Counted from the stretch's first letter, positions 6,249 through 12,706 are shown. The stretch: DNA of 12,706 bases from Lentisphaeria bacterium (GCA_016302725.1 JAEDNB010000046.1:1-12706), one strand, 5' to 3'. Translations and numbers: made by a program. The notes: generated by a model not told the origin, from the sequence alone.

Positions 6249-7745
6249 TCAGCAGGAGGAAAGGAGAAGGAGGAGGGCGCCCACGCCGATGGCCATGGCC
6301 ATTCCCAGCCGCCCCAGGATTCGTCTTCTGAGCCGGGGGATGCCCCGGTCGTCCAGGTTGAAGGCCTCCTCCCATGTCAGGGGATAGAGTGCCGCCAATT
6401 CCGCCTCGGCCGCTTCCTTTCCCCTGGCCGCCTGGAAGAGCGGTTCCCAGAGGGGGCGGGGGATTTCCCTGGGGTTGACGGACAGGCGTCCCCACAGTTC
6501 CGGGGCCTTTTCCAGGAGGGCGAGGGACTCCTGGGGGGTGAGTGTCCTCCACAGTCCCTGCAGGTCGCCATAGTCCGGGTGCCTTGCCAGCAATTCCAGC
6601 AGTTCCTGCCGGGGGCATCCGTCCAGGGGAATCCATGCCTCCCAACCCAGGAAATCCCCCAGGCCCCAGAGGTCCTGCCGGGAGAGGGCGGCCATGGCCT
6701 TGCCACCCCAGGCTTTCCAGAGTTCCTGGCGTCCTTCCCAGAGCCTGGGGTATTCCGCCCGGCAGTCCCGGGGAGGCTGGGGAAGGCCTCTCCCTCCCCA
6801 GGGGGCCGGGGCGGCGGAGGCGGGGCGGCGGATGGCCCGCACCACGCTTTGCCAGGGGCAGAACTCCGCCAGCGAGAAATCCTGTTCCATCAGGGCGAGC
6901 CACTCCTGGCCGGAGAGTTCCTCGGCGGGCAGGAGGGCCTTCCATTCCCTGGGGACCTGGGGGTCCTGGAAGAGTTGACGGCAGACGCGGGGGGTGCAGA
7001 AGCGGCGCCACTCCCCATGGCGCCCCACCAGGCCGGGGCATTTCCACAGGACCTCCTTCCACTGCTCCCAGGTGAATTTATCATAGGAGGCGAAGGGTTC
7101 CTTGTCCGGCTGGCCGGGCAGGAGGGCGATTTGCTCCCCGGGGGGCAAGGCGGCGAACTCCGCCCAGGCGGCGGGGACCACCCCCTCCCGCACCAGGAGG
7201 GCCCACTGCTCCGGGGAGAGGGTCCACCAGCGGCAATGGGAAGCCAGGGCGGGCTGAAGGCGCAGGAGGCGGGTCCAGTCCTCCCCCCGGAGGCGCTCCC
7301 ATTTCGCCAGGCGGGAGAAGTGGGGCTGCTCCCCCAGGAGGCAGGCCCACTCGTGGCCCCGCATGGCCGTGAGGCGGCGCCCCCCCAGCACGAAATTGCG
7401 CCGGGGGCGCCCCTGGGCCTGGCGGCGCAGTTCCCCGGGGGAGAGTTCCTCTCCGCAATCCGGGCACCAGACAGGAGTATCCACCTCTTGGGCGGTGAAG
7501 GGGGTTCCGCAGACCATGCAGGTGACGGCAAAGGGATTCATGGGGAGGGGAATCCCCGCCTTCAACCCCAGGTTCACCACCTGGTAGACATCCCCCAGGG
7601 GCGCCCCGTCCTCCCTGCGCCGCACCTGGTCGTTGTCGTGGAGATACCCCCTCTGGTTCAACCAGGCCACTTCAGCAAGGGAGAGCGGCCCGACCTCCTC
7701 CCCCCTTTGGGAAACCAGGAGGGCCTCCTTGTCCAGGGAAGTCAT
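6249..7745 (-). CDS. Predicted tail-anchored protein with GYF_2-like domain, zinc ribbon and 24-residue Trp/Leu repeats
   Basis: 498 residues, fourth gene of the vWA-kinase-phosphatase operon; specific function unknown. Residues about 8-58 resemble a GYF_2 domain (EEVGPLSLAEVAWLNQRGYL, with the GP-L-S and hydrophobic-then-G pattern), a module associated with peptide binding. CMVC (76-79) and CPDC (94-97) form a four-cysteine zinc-ribbon pattern. From about 125 to 250, repeats show an exact 24-residue period: W133, W157, W181, [205], W229 and P141, P165, [189], P213, P237, with a second aromatic at 149, 173, 197, 221 and 246. Two more copies lie at about 377-426. After RLRRRILGR, residues 480-495 form one hydrophobic helix ending in SSC, predicting a cytoplasmic protein anchored by its C-terminus. 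There is no signal peptide. The ATG overlaps the phosphatase TGA by four bases and has GGAGG eight bases upstream, fixing the start. Inferred role: membrane-linked substrate or scaffold of the kinase/phosphatase pair. Confidence 0.85.
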   Translation of the reverse strand: MTSLDKEALLVSQRGEEVGPLSLAEVAWLNQRGYLHDNDQVRRREDGAPLGDVYQVVNLGLKAGIPLPMNPFAVTCMVCGTPFTAQEVDTPVWCPDCGEELSPGELRRQAQGRPRRNFVLGGRRLTAMRGHEWACLLGEQPHFSRLAKWERLRGEDWTRLLRLQPALASHCRWWTLSPEQWALLVREGVVPAAWAEFAALPPGEQIALLPGQPDKEPFASYDKFTWEQWKEVLWKCPGLVGRHGEWRRFCTPRVCRQLFQDPQVPREWKALLPAEELSGQEWLALMEQDFSLAEFCPWQSVVRAIRRPASAAPAPWGGRGLPQPPRDCRAEYPRLWEGRQELWKAWGGKAMAALSRQDLWGLGDFLGWEAWIPLDGCPRQELLELLARHPDYGDLQGLWRTLTPQESLALLEKAPELWGRLSVNPREIPRPLWEPLFQAARGKEAAEAELAALYPLTWEEAFNLDDRGIPRLRRRILGRLGMAMAIGVGALLLLLSSC

Positions 7746-8773
7746 GGGCAAGCCCTCCCCGCCTCCGCAGGCCCTTCTGCGCCGCCCCCCGGGGGCCGCA
7801 TTCCGAAGACCGCCAGGTCCTTTCCCGTGGCCCGTTCCCCGGGGGCGGGGGGCAGGTAGCGGGCGAAACAGGGGACGCCCCAGGGGGATTCCCCGGGCAC
7901 AGGCACCCGCTGGAAGGTCGTTGCCAGGCAGAGGGCCGCCATGCCCTCCGCCTCGTCGGCGACAATCCATTGCCATCCCGGGAAGGGATGCTGGTGTCCG
8001 CAGAGAAGGAGGCGTGGCCTCTCCTCCAGGAAGCCCCCTGCCGCCTGGCAGAACTCCCGGAGATTTTCCCGGCCGAACTCCGTGCCCCGCCCGAATCTGC
8101 CGGGGCGTTTGCGCCGTGCGTCCGTCAGCCGGTTCCAGAGGAAATCCTGCTGCACCTGGGGGAGTTCCAGGGATTGCGGGGAGTTCAGGAGGGGAAGCAA
8201 GTCTTGCTGGGGGACTCCTCCGTGGGCGGCGAAGAGCCCCTGGGGAAGGAAGAGGGCCCGGGGCTGCCCCTGCAGCCACTCCACCAGGGCAGGCCCCCAC
8301 TTCCGCACCCCGGGAAGCCCCATGGACTCCTCCGCAAAATTGGCGTGGCTCACGGAGGAGCGGAGCCTCCCCCCCTCCCGCTCCCAGGAGAGGGCCTCCT
8401 CATGGTCCCCCAGGAGGAAGGTGACGGGAAAGAGGGGGTCGGAAAGGCAGGAGGATATCCTCTGGAGGCAGGCAAGGGAATCCGTCCCCCGGTCCACCAC
8501 ATCCCCCAGGAACACGATGCGGCCGCCTCCGGGAGCCAGGGAGCGGATGGCGGCAAGGACCCCCAGCAGCGCCAGAAGGTCCCCGTGGACATCCCCCAGG
8601 AAAAAGACCGGCCCCGCCGATGGGGGAGCATGTTCCACCAGGCGCACCGGGGAGGGAGGGGACGGAGGGCGCCAGGGAAACCGGGGGGCGGCGCCCTCCC
8701 GGCGGAAAAGCGCCAACGCCTCTTCAGGATAGGGGATTTCCCGGTAGATGGGGGAAGGGATGGGCATGGCCAT
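7742..8773 (-). CDS. PPP-family (calcineurin-like) serine/threonine phosphatase
   Basis: A 343-residue metallophosphoesterase. The PPP signature appears in order: GDVHG at 60-64 (D61, H63), GDVVDRG at 90-96 (D91, D94, R95), GDHE at 122-125, AHGG at 183-186 (H184) and GHQH at 259-262. These supply the two-metal site and catalytic residues for hydrolysing phosphoserine, phosphothreonine or related esters. The GNHE box reads GDHE, with Asp123 in place of the usual metal-binding Asn. Residues 1-55 are Pro-rich without a signal peptide, so the enzyme is cytoplasmic. About 60 extra C-terminal residues are Pro/Gly-rich. The start gives MAMPIP; a second ATG two codons in is equally possible. No good Shine-Dalgarno lies at the right distance; the kinase stop is 27 bases upstream, suggesting coupling. 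Inferred role: reversing phosphorylation by the kinase encoded just upstream. Confidence 0.9.
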   Translation of the reverse strand: MAMPIPSPIYREIPYPEEALALFRREGAAPRFPWRPPSPPSPVRLVEHAPPSAGPVFFLGDVHGDLLALLGVLAAIRSLAPGGGRIVFLGDVVDRGTDSLACLQRISSCLSDPLFPVTFLLGDHEEALSWEREGGRLRSSVSHANFAEESMGLPGVRKWGPALVEWLQGQPRALFLPQGLFAAHGGVPQQDLLPLLNSPQSLELPQVQQDFLWNRLTDARRKRPGRFGRGTEFGRENLREFCQAAGGFLEERPRLLLCGHQHPFPGWQWIVADEAEGMAALCLATTFQRVPVPGESPWGVPCFARYLPPAPGERATGKDLAVFGMRPPGGGAEGPAEAGRACP

Positions 8774-8800
8774 GGAAAAGGGGCAGGGGACTCCCCGCTG

Positions 8801-10357
8801 CTACGGATGGTCGCCGGTGGACCAGGAGACGACCAACGGCAATTTGGTGACGCCCCTGGCGTAGTTCCCCACACACAGGACATCCCCCTCCCGCAGGGGC
8901 TGAGCCCCCTCCAGGGGACGCCCGTTCAGCAGGGTCTGGTTCTGCGCCGCCCCATTGGGAGCCACATGCCATTGACCGCCCTCCGGATACAGGGTGTATT
9001 GGACATCGGAGTAGTATTTGGCGTCCTCCCCAAAGCGACCCATGAAGCGCTTGCCCACCGCAGTCTGGAGATGCAGGAGGGCGCTGCGTCCGTCCTGGGA
9101 GGTGAGCCGCAACCCGCAAACCCCGGGGGACGAAGGCGCGCCGGCAGCCGGAGGGGCGAAGGGCTCCCTGCCGGCAGCCTCCTCCTTTGCCCCGCTCTCC
9201 TCCACCACGGCATGGAAACGGGGCGCCGCAGGAGGCGGAGGAGGCGCTGCGGGAGGGAGGGGGTCGGGACGGGGGAGGGGCGTGCAGGGGGAGAGGGAGG
9301 GGGGGATGGGAGGGCGGCGCTTCAGGGGCACCGGCCCATTCCCTCCTCCTGTCCCCTCCAGGGCGGGCGGCACGGGAGGCCACTGGATGGCGGCAGGGGG
9401 CGCAGCCGCTTCCTTGTTCTCTTCCGGCGCCTCTTCCCTGGAGGGGCTTGCGAGGGAGGAGAGCGTCCCCTTTCCCGCCTGGAGGAGTGCCTGGTGGAGT
9501 TCCTTCATGGTGGGGCGGAGGCTGGCGTCGGGATCCAGGCATTGGCGGAAGAGGGAGGCGAGGGCCTGGTCGTCCCCTGTGTTTCCCGTGCTTTGGCGCA
9601 AGGTGGGGAGAGGTGCGGCGAAGCGCAGGGCCTGTTCTGCGTAGAGGTCGGTGTCCCCCAGGGAGTAGGGGTGTCCCTCCCGGCAGAGGAGTTCCTGCAG
9701 GAGCAGTCCGGCCGTGAAGACATCCGAGGCCTTGACGGGGCATTCTCCCCGGAGGTGTTCGGGGGAGAGATATCCGGGGGTGCCGGCATAGTTTTCATAT
9801 CCCTTCCAGGGAGCCTCCCGGTCCGCCAGCACGGAATGGTCGAAGTCGATGACCTTCAGCCGGTATCCCGTGGAGAGGGCGGGGGTTTCCACCAGGTAGA
9901 GGTTCTCGGGCTTCAAGTCGCAGTGGACGATTCCCGCCTCGTGGAGTTGGTGGAGGGTGGAGAGCATGAGCTTGGCGAAGGTCCACCTCTGCTCCCAGCG
10001 GAAGGCGGGGTCTTCCAGTTGCGCGGCCAGTTCCCGTCCCCGCTCCATGAACTCGAAGACCTGGTAGTAGGCCCGCTGCCCTGCGTCGCGGCTCTCGAAG
10101 AGGTCAAGGAAGCGGCAGGTCTTCTCCGTCAGCCCGCCCGTCTCGATGCGGAAGCGGATCTCCTCCTCGTAGGCAATGTATCCCCGATACCATCCGGAGC
10201 GGACGGAGGGGCTTTTATACTGCTTCAGGAAGACCGTGGGGCGTGTCGAGGCGGTGGTGTCCGTGGCCCGGTAGGCCACCGCGTAGGCGCCGTCGTTCAG
10301 CAGTTCCTCGATGCGGTACCGGGAGACCCGGTCCCCTGGACTTAGGCAAGTTCCCAT
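8801..10357 (-). CDS. Serine/threonine protein kinase with C-terminal FHA-like domain
   Basis: 518 residues. The N-terminal kinase domain (about 13-295) has a degenerate glycine loop (NDGAYAVAYRA, 21-31), ATP-binding K45 in VFLKQYK, a C-helix Glu candidate near 64-66, the catalytic loop HCDLKPENLYL (145-155; D147, K149, N152), the metal-binding DFD (171-173, replacing DFG), activation-segment TPGYLSPEH (193-201), D212 in SDVFTAGLLLQELL, and R281 in LRPTM. All catalytic residues are present, so it should be active; Cys146 in place of Arg makes it a non-RD kinase. A Pro-rich linker (about 311-380) leads to a C-terminal FHA-like domain (about 437-509: GRFGEDAKYYSD, N473-QT, LLNGRPL, LREGDVLCVGNY). 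FHA domains bind phosphothreonine, but here the conserved His and NG are replaced. There is no transmembrane segment. GGAGG lies eight bases before the ATG. It follows the vWA gene by 22 bases. Confidence 0.93.
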   Translation of the reverse strand: MGTCLSPGDRVSRYRIEELLNDGAYAVAYRATDTTASTRPTVFLKQYKSPSVRSGWYRGYIAYEEEIRFRIETGGLTEKTCRFLDLFESRDAGQRAYYQVFEFMERGRELAAQLEDPAFRWEQRWTFAKLMLSTLHQLHEAGIVHCDLKPENLYLVETPALSTGYRLKVIDFDHSVLADREAPWKGYENYAGTPGYLSPEHLRGECPVKASDVFTAGLLLQELLCREGHPYSLGDTDLYAEQALRFAAPLPTLRQSTGNTGDDQALASLFRQCLDPDASLRPTMKELHQALLQAGKGTLSSLASPSREEAPEENKEAAAPPAAIQWPPVPPALEGTGGGNGPVPLKRRPPIPPSLSPCTPLPRPDPLPPAAPPPPPAAPRFHAVVEESGAKEEAAGREPFAPPAAGAPSSPGVCGLRLTSQDGRSALLHLQTAVGKRFMGRFGEDAKYYSDVQYTLYPEGGQWHVAPNGAAQNQTLLNGRPLEGAQPLREGDVLCVGNYARGVTKLPLVVSWSTGDHP

Positions 10358-10379
10358 CCCTCGTTCCTCCCGTCCCTGT

Positions 10380-11129
10380 TCACAACGCCTGGGTTTCCAC
10401 GGATTTGGAAAGCGTCTTGGCCAGCTTGGTCAAAAGGCGGGTGATGACCTCCCTGTCCTGGGCGAAGGAGGCCAGGGAAAGGGTCTCCCCCGCCGCATCC
10501 TTGAGGGGGAGGTACTCCGCCTTGTCCGCCTCCGCCAGCACGTGCATATCGTCGAACTCCCGCAGTTGGTCGTGGTCGTCCACGTAGCGGAAGGGGGTCA
10601 CCACCGTGAGAAGCACCCGCTTCTCCATGATGCAGTTGATGACGTCGTCCACGGTGCCGCCCCGTCCGAAGGGGGCGTGGATGACCGGCTTGAAGGGGGC
10701 GTCGGTGAAGGCGATGACGGCCCGGGCGGCCTCCCTCCGGAAGCGCCAGGCCCCGGGTTCCGGAGGGGCGCCGGCGGGGGTCTCCTCCTGCTCCACCACG
10801 GCATAGAGGGCATCCAGCATGGACTCGGGGATGTCCCCTCCCCCGGTGGCCACCAGGGAGTCCAACTGGGCGTAGAGGTCCTCCACGCTTCTTGTGAAGG
10901 GATTGTCCACAAGCCAATTGTGGGGATTGTCGTCATAGTCCCGGAAGCCCACCACCTTCGCCCGCCACTCCCGCACGGGGACCTGGTTCTGGGCATCCCG
11001 GGTGGTCAGCCGCTCGAAAAATAGCTTGATGTTGGCCTTCAGCCCATCAATGCACTCCTGCATGCTCCCTGTGGAATCCAGCAAAAATACCAAATCCACG
11101 ACACCCTTGACCTTCTTCTCCTCAGTCAT
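10380..11129 (-). CDS. von Willebrand factor A (vWA) domain protein, first gene of the kinase operon
   Basis: 249 residues, essentially one vWA domain. VDLVFLLDSTGSMQECIDGLKANI (starting at 11) holds the first MIDAS motif as D18-x-T20-x-S22. T95 in ATGGGDIPESMLDALY (94-109) and D143 in VIAFTDAPF (138-146) complete the metal site, so it can bind a divalent ion and act as a protein-interaction module. The pattern LDSTGSM...GFRDYDDN...GGGDIPES is that of intracellular vWA proteins found beside kinases (VwkA- or TerY-like) rather than surface adhesins. There is no signal peptide or membrane helix. The ATG at 11129 has AAGGAG eight bases upstream; the longer open frame upstream is low-complexity and contains the promoter. 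The kinase ATG follows 22 bases after the stop. Inferred role: adaptor or sensor bringing kinase and phosphatase to a client. Confidence 0.9.
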   Translation of the reverse strand: MTEEKKVKGVVDLVFLLDSTGSMQECIDGLKANIKLFFERLTTRDAQNQVPVREWRAKVVGFRDYDDNPHNWLVDNPFTRSVEDLYAQLDSLVATGGGDIPESMLDALYAVVEQEETPAGAPPEPGAWRFRREAARAVIAFTDAPFKPVIHAPFGRGGTVDDVINCIMEKRVLLTVVTPFRYVDDHDQLREFDDMHVLAEADKAEYLPLKDAAGETLSLASFAQDREVITRLLTKLAKTLSKSVETQAL

Positions 11130-11137
11130 GCAAAACG

Positions 11138-11143
11138 CTCCTT
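11138..11143 (-). promoter_or_regulatory. Ribosome binding site fixing the vWA start
   Basis: AAGGAG on the minus strand is eight bases before the ATG at 11129. It rules out upstream in-frame starts, which would also make the promoter region coding. Confidence 0.75.
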
Positions 11144-11188
11144 TCCGTTGGACGCCTCCCCCCCCCTCCAGGGGAAAGCCGGGGATAA

Positions 11189-11217
11189 TATATATGCAAA
11201 GAGGTACAGAACGGCAA
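11189..11217 (-). promoter_or_regulatory. Candidate sigma-70-type promoter of the vWA-kinase-phosphatase operon
   Basis: On the minus strand TTGCCG (plus 11212-11217) is followed after 17 bases by TATATA (plus 11189-11194). The overlapping TATATT hexamer is a closer match at 19-base spacing. The AT-rich patch (plus 11185-11195) stands out in GC-rich DNA. The start point would fall near 11180, giving a leader of about 50 bases before the AAGGAG-ATG. No other good promoter is seen before the downstream genes, consistent with one transcript of about 5 kb. Confidence 0.5.
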
Positions 11218-11242
11218 GTGCGAAGGGGCACGGGACGGCAAG
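11211..11242 (-). repeat. Direct repeat CTTGCCGT overlapping the operon -35 box
   Basis: On the minus strand CTTGCCGT occurs at plus 11235-11242 and again at plus 11211-11218, 24 bases apart. The second copy contains the proposed -35 hexamer. The copies could be tandem sites for a regulator of the operon; a duplicated 8-mer can also occur by chance. Confidence 0.3.
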
Positions 11243-11320
11243 GAATGGGAGGCGAACCGCCGGACTCCCCCACGGCTGGACCCACGGAAAACACAGCGCC
11301 GCCTTGGCACCCCGAAAAGA

Positions 11321-11405
11321 TGCGACACTTTTTTGGAAAATGTCTTGAAAGTGGCGGGGACAGGGCTATAGTATCCCTTGTAACATTTTTTAGAATTGTG
11401 TCGCA
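11321..11405. repeat. Inverted repeat flanking the plus-strand promoter
   Basis: TGCGACAC (11321-11328) and its exact reverse complement GTGTCGCA (11398-11405) face each other. With neighbouring bases the arms extend imperfectly to 22 bases each, with about 17 matches. The proposed -35/-10 at 11345-11372 lies between them. The 69-base spacing is too long for one protein dimer site but fits a pair of operator half-regions or a looping regulator. Confidence 0.45.
11345..11372 (+). promoter_or_regulatory. Sigma-70-type promoter for the FadL-family gene
   Basis: TTGAAA (11345-11350), a 16-base spacer, then TATAGT (11367-11372): five of six matches to each consensus hexamer. An A/T-rich stretch (11328-11340) upstream could act as an UP element. 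The start point would be near 11379, leaving a leader of about 260 bases before the ATG at 11642. Confidence 0.6.
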
Positions 11406-11641
11406 ATCCCCTTTGGGATGTCCGAGGGGATTTTCCTCCTGGGCCGTTTCCTTTGTCCTGGCCGCCGTTGCGCCTGCGGTTGATTTCGCGGGGTGTCTTC
11501 GGGGTCTGTCGGGTTGTCGGCCGGGTTCACCCAGAAGAAGCAAAGGATATTGGATTCCGGAAGCTGGGATTATCCGGGCCGGGGCGTTCATGTCCCTGGC
11601 GCGGTTGTCTTCCTTGTTCGTGGATCCAAGTCAAAAGAGCA
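11406..11641 (+). other. Long untranslated leader of the FadL-family gene
   Basis: About 236 bases between the promoter region and the ATG, without a convincing gene. It contains small hairpins such as ATCCC-CTTT-GGGAT near its start and a G/T-rich stretch (about 11490-11525). It also holds a 21-codon ATG frame (11418-11483) that lacks a Shine-Dalgarno. I do not recognise a known riboswitch. The base composition is less biased than in the flanking genes. Confidence 0.35.
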
Positions 11642-12706
11642 ATGAAAAAGAGTCTACTCATCCTTGTGTCTGTGCTGTCCCTTTCCGCCGGGCTTTGCCT
11701 TGGGGGCGGCTTCCAGTTGTACTCCGAGGGTTCCGCGGAGATGCTGGGGCTGGCCGGTGCTGGCGTTGCCCGCGCCGGCAACTCCTCCCCCTGGTACAAC
11801 CCCGCCACCACGGTGGACATTGACCGGATTTCCCTGACGGCGGGCGGTTCCGCCCTTTTCCTTTCCAGCGAATACAAGACCAGCGCCAAGACGGACAAGA
11901 TGGACGACCAGCCCCGTTTCATGGGGTATTTCTACGGGGTCATGCCCCTGGGCGAGGACTACCGCCTGAACCTCTCCGTGAACGCCCCCTACGGGATGAT
12001 CACCCAGTGGGAGAAGGACAGCCAGTTGAGCACCCTGGCCACCTTCACCAGCCTGCGGGTCTGCTACATCACCCCCAGCGTCACCTGGAAGGTGAACGAC
12101 AACCTTTCCGTGGCGGCCGGTCCCAACGTCTCCATTGGCGTCGCCCGCCTGGCCAACTACATCAAGCTCCCCTATGGGCTGAAGGACAACAAGAACTACA
12201 TGACCGCGGACGCCGTGGGCCTGGGCGGTTTCCTGGCCATGTACTACAAATTCAACGACGCCTGGGCCTTTGGCGCCAAGTACCAGAGCCGCATCCACAT
12301 GCGCTTCGAGGGAGAGAACAAGTTCCGCTACAAGAGCTACATGGGCGGCATGCTGAAGTTCCAGGGGGCTGACGCCCACGCCAGCATCGACATGCCCGCC
12401 TACCTGGCCCTGGGCATTCGCAACAATTCCCTCGACCGCTGGACCTTCCTCTTCGACGCCACCTGGACCCAGTGGTCCAGCTACAAGTCCCTCGACCTCT
12501 GCTTCGACAAATACCCCGGCAGCGACCGCCCCGGCACCGCCAAGAACCCCCGCAAATGGCATGACGTGTGGACCTACCACCTGGGCGCCGAGTACCAGCT
12601 CACCGACAAGTGGGTCCTGCGGGCCGGACTGGACTACGACAACAGCCCCGCCAACCGCCGTTCCATCTCCCCCGAAATGCCCGATTCCGACAAGTGGCTC
12701 ATGACC
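11642..12706 (+). CDS. OmpP1/FadL/TodX-family outer-membrane transport protein, 3' end outside window
   Basis: 355 residues of an open frame that runs off the window edge. A signal peptide (MKKSLLILVSVLSLSAG, about 1-21) is followed by the family N-terminus GGFQLYSEGSAEMLGLAGAG (22-41) and the WYNPATT element (51-57; NPA at 53-55). These are the plug or hatch hallmarks of FadL barrels. The rest alternates short aromatic-rich strands and turns, as in a beta-barrel (YGVMPLGEDYRLNLSVNAPYG, starting near 98; FAMILY-like FNDAWAFGAKYQSR near 215-228; WTFLFDATWTQWSSYKSL near 274-291). FadL-type channels import long-chain fatty acids or other hydrophobic compounds; the substrate here cannot be told. 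The signal peptide fixes the start; the Shine-Dalgarno is weak (AAAGAG). Full proteins are about 400-450 residues, so perhaps 50-100 are missing. Confidence 0.9.
   Translation, partial: MKKSLLILVSVLSLSAGLCLGGGFQLYSEGSAEMLGLAGAGVARAGNSSPWYNPATTVDIDRISLTAGGSALFLSSEYKTSAKTDKMDDQPRFMGYFYGVMPLGEDYRLNLSVNAPYGMITQWEKDSQLSTLATFTSLRVCYITPSVTWKVNDNLSVAAGPNVSIGVARLANYIKLPYGLKDNKNYMTADAVGLGGFLAMYYKFNDAWAFGAKYQSRIHMRFEGENKFRYKSYMGGMLKFQGADAHASIDMPAYLALGIRNNSLDRWTFLFDATWTQWSSYKSLDLCFDKYPGSDRPGTAKNPRKWHDVWTYHLGAEYQLTDKWVLRAGLDYDNSPANRRSISPEMPDSDKWLMT

Noticed and set aside
6120..7859. A 579-codon open frame on the plus strand opposite the repeat protein
   Set aside because: Pro/Gly-rich translation without motifs. 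The minus-strand gene has an RBS, an ATGA overlap with its neighbour, a zinc ribbon and periodic repeats.
7970..10345. A 791-codon open frame on the plus strand opposite the kinase and phosphatase
   Set aside because: It is the mirror of two genes with complete catalytic motifs; its translation is Gly/Pro/Glu-rich with no recognisable domain. Long antisense frames are expected in DNA this rich in GC.
6249..11129. Reading the vWA operon as an anti-phage defence system
   Set aside because: Kinases and vWA proteins do occur in defence loci, but no nuclease, integrase, phage gene or defence neighbour is visible and the flanks are housekeeping genes. A signalling role is the more cautious reading.
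11418..11483. 21-codon ATG frame in the FadL leader as a possible leader peptide
   Set aside because: No Shine-Dalgarno, no run of regulatory codons and no attenuator-like structure; not enough to call a gene.
11654..12580. Minus-strand open frame of 308 codons opposite the FadL-family gene
   Set aside because: Val/Gly/His-rich without motifs; the plus-strand product has a signal peptide and the FadL N-terminal hallmark.

Overview
The window is GC-rich DNA, mostly from a tightly packed bacterial chromosome. An outer-membrane FadL/OmpP1-family protein with a signal peptide points to a Gram-negative (diderm) host. The ECF sigma factor has the long, atypical form common in Planctomycetes, Lentisphaerota, Kiritimatiellota and Verrucomicrobiota (PVC). 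With the kinase, phosphatase and tryptophan-repeat content, a PVC-group bacterium is my best guess. That is inference from family resemblance, not a marker-gene assignment.

Layout: (1) 1-3300, plus strand, housekeeping: the 3' two-thirds of pheT, then rsmI (short form) and a stand-alone 5'-3' exonuclease, probably one transcript. (2) 3358-4175, minus strand: an ECF sigma factor and a 70-residue zinc-type anti-sigma factor overlapping by ATGA. A possible ECF-type promoter and two GC-rich hairpins lie in the leader. (3) 4646-6205, plus strand: comM/yifB, an AAA+ Mg-chelatase-like ATPase of natural transformation. (4) 6249-11129, minus strand: a compact four-gene operon. In transcription order it encodes a von Willebrand A (vWA) protein, a Ser/Thr kinase with a C-terminal FHA-like domain, a PPP-type phosphatase, and a predicted tail-anchored protein with a GYF_2-like domain, a zinc ribbon and 24-residue Trp/Leu repeats. 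(5) 11130-11641: a 512-base divergent regulatory region with a promoter on each strand. (6) 11642-12706, plus strand: a FadL/OmpP1-family outer-membrane protein cut off by the window edge.

The part most worth attention is region 4. Kinase, opposing phosphatase and vWA adaptor encoded together resemble the vWA/PP2C/kinase triads described for Ter-type stress systems (E. coli yegI-yegK-yegL). Here the phosphatase is of the metallophosphoesterase PPP class. The fourth gene encodes a membrane-anchored repeat protein that could be substrate, scaffold or effector. This makes the locus a candidate phospho-signalling module whose output is unknown. No tRNA, rRNA, CRISPR array, insertion sequence or phage gene was seen.
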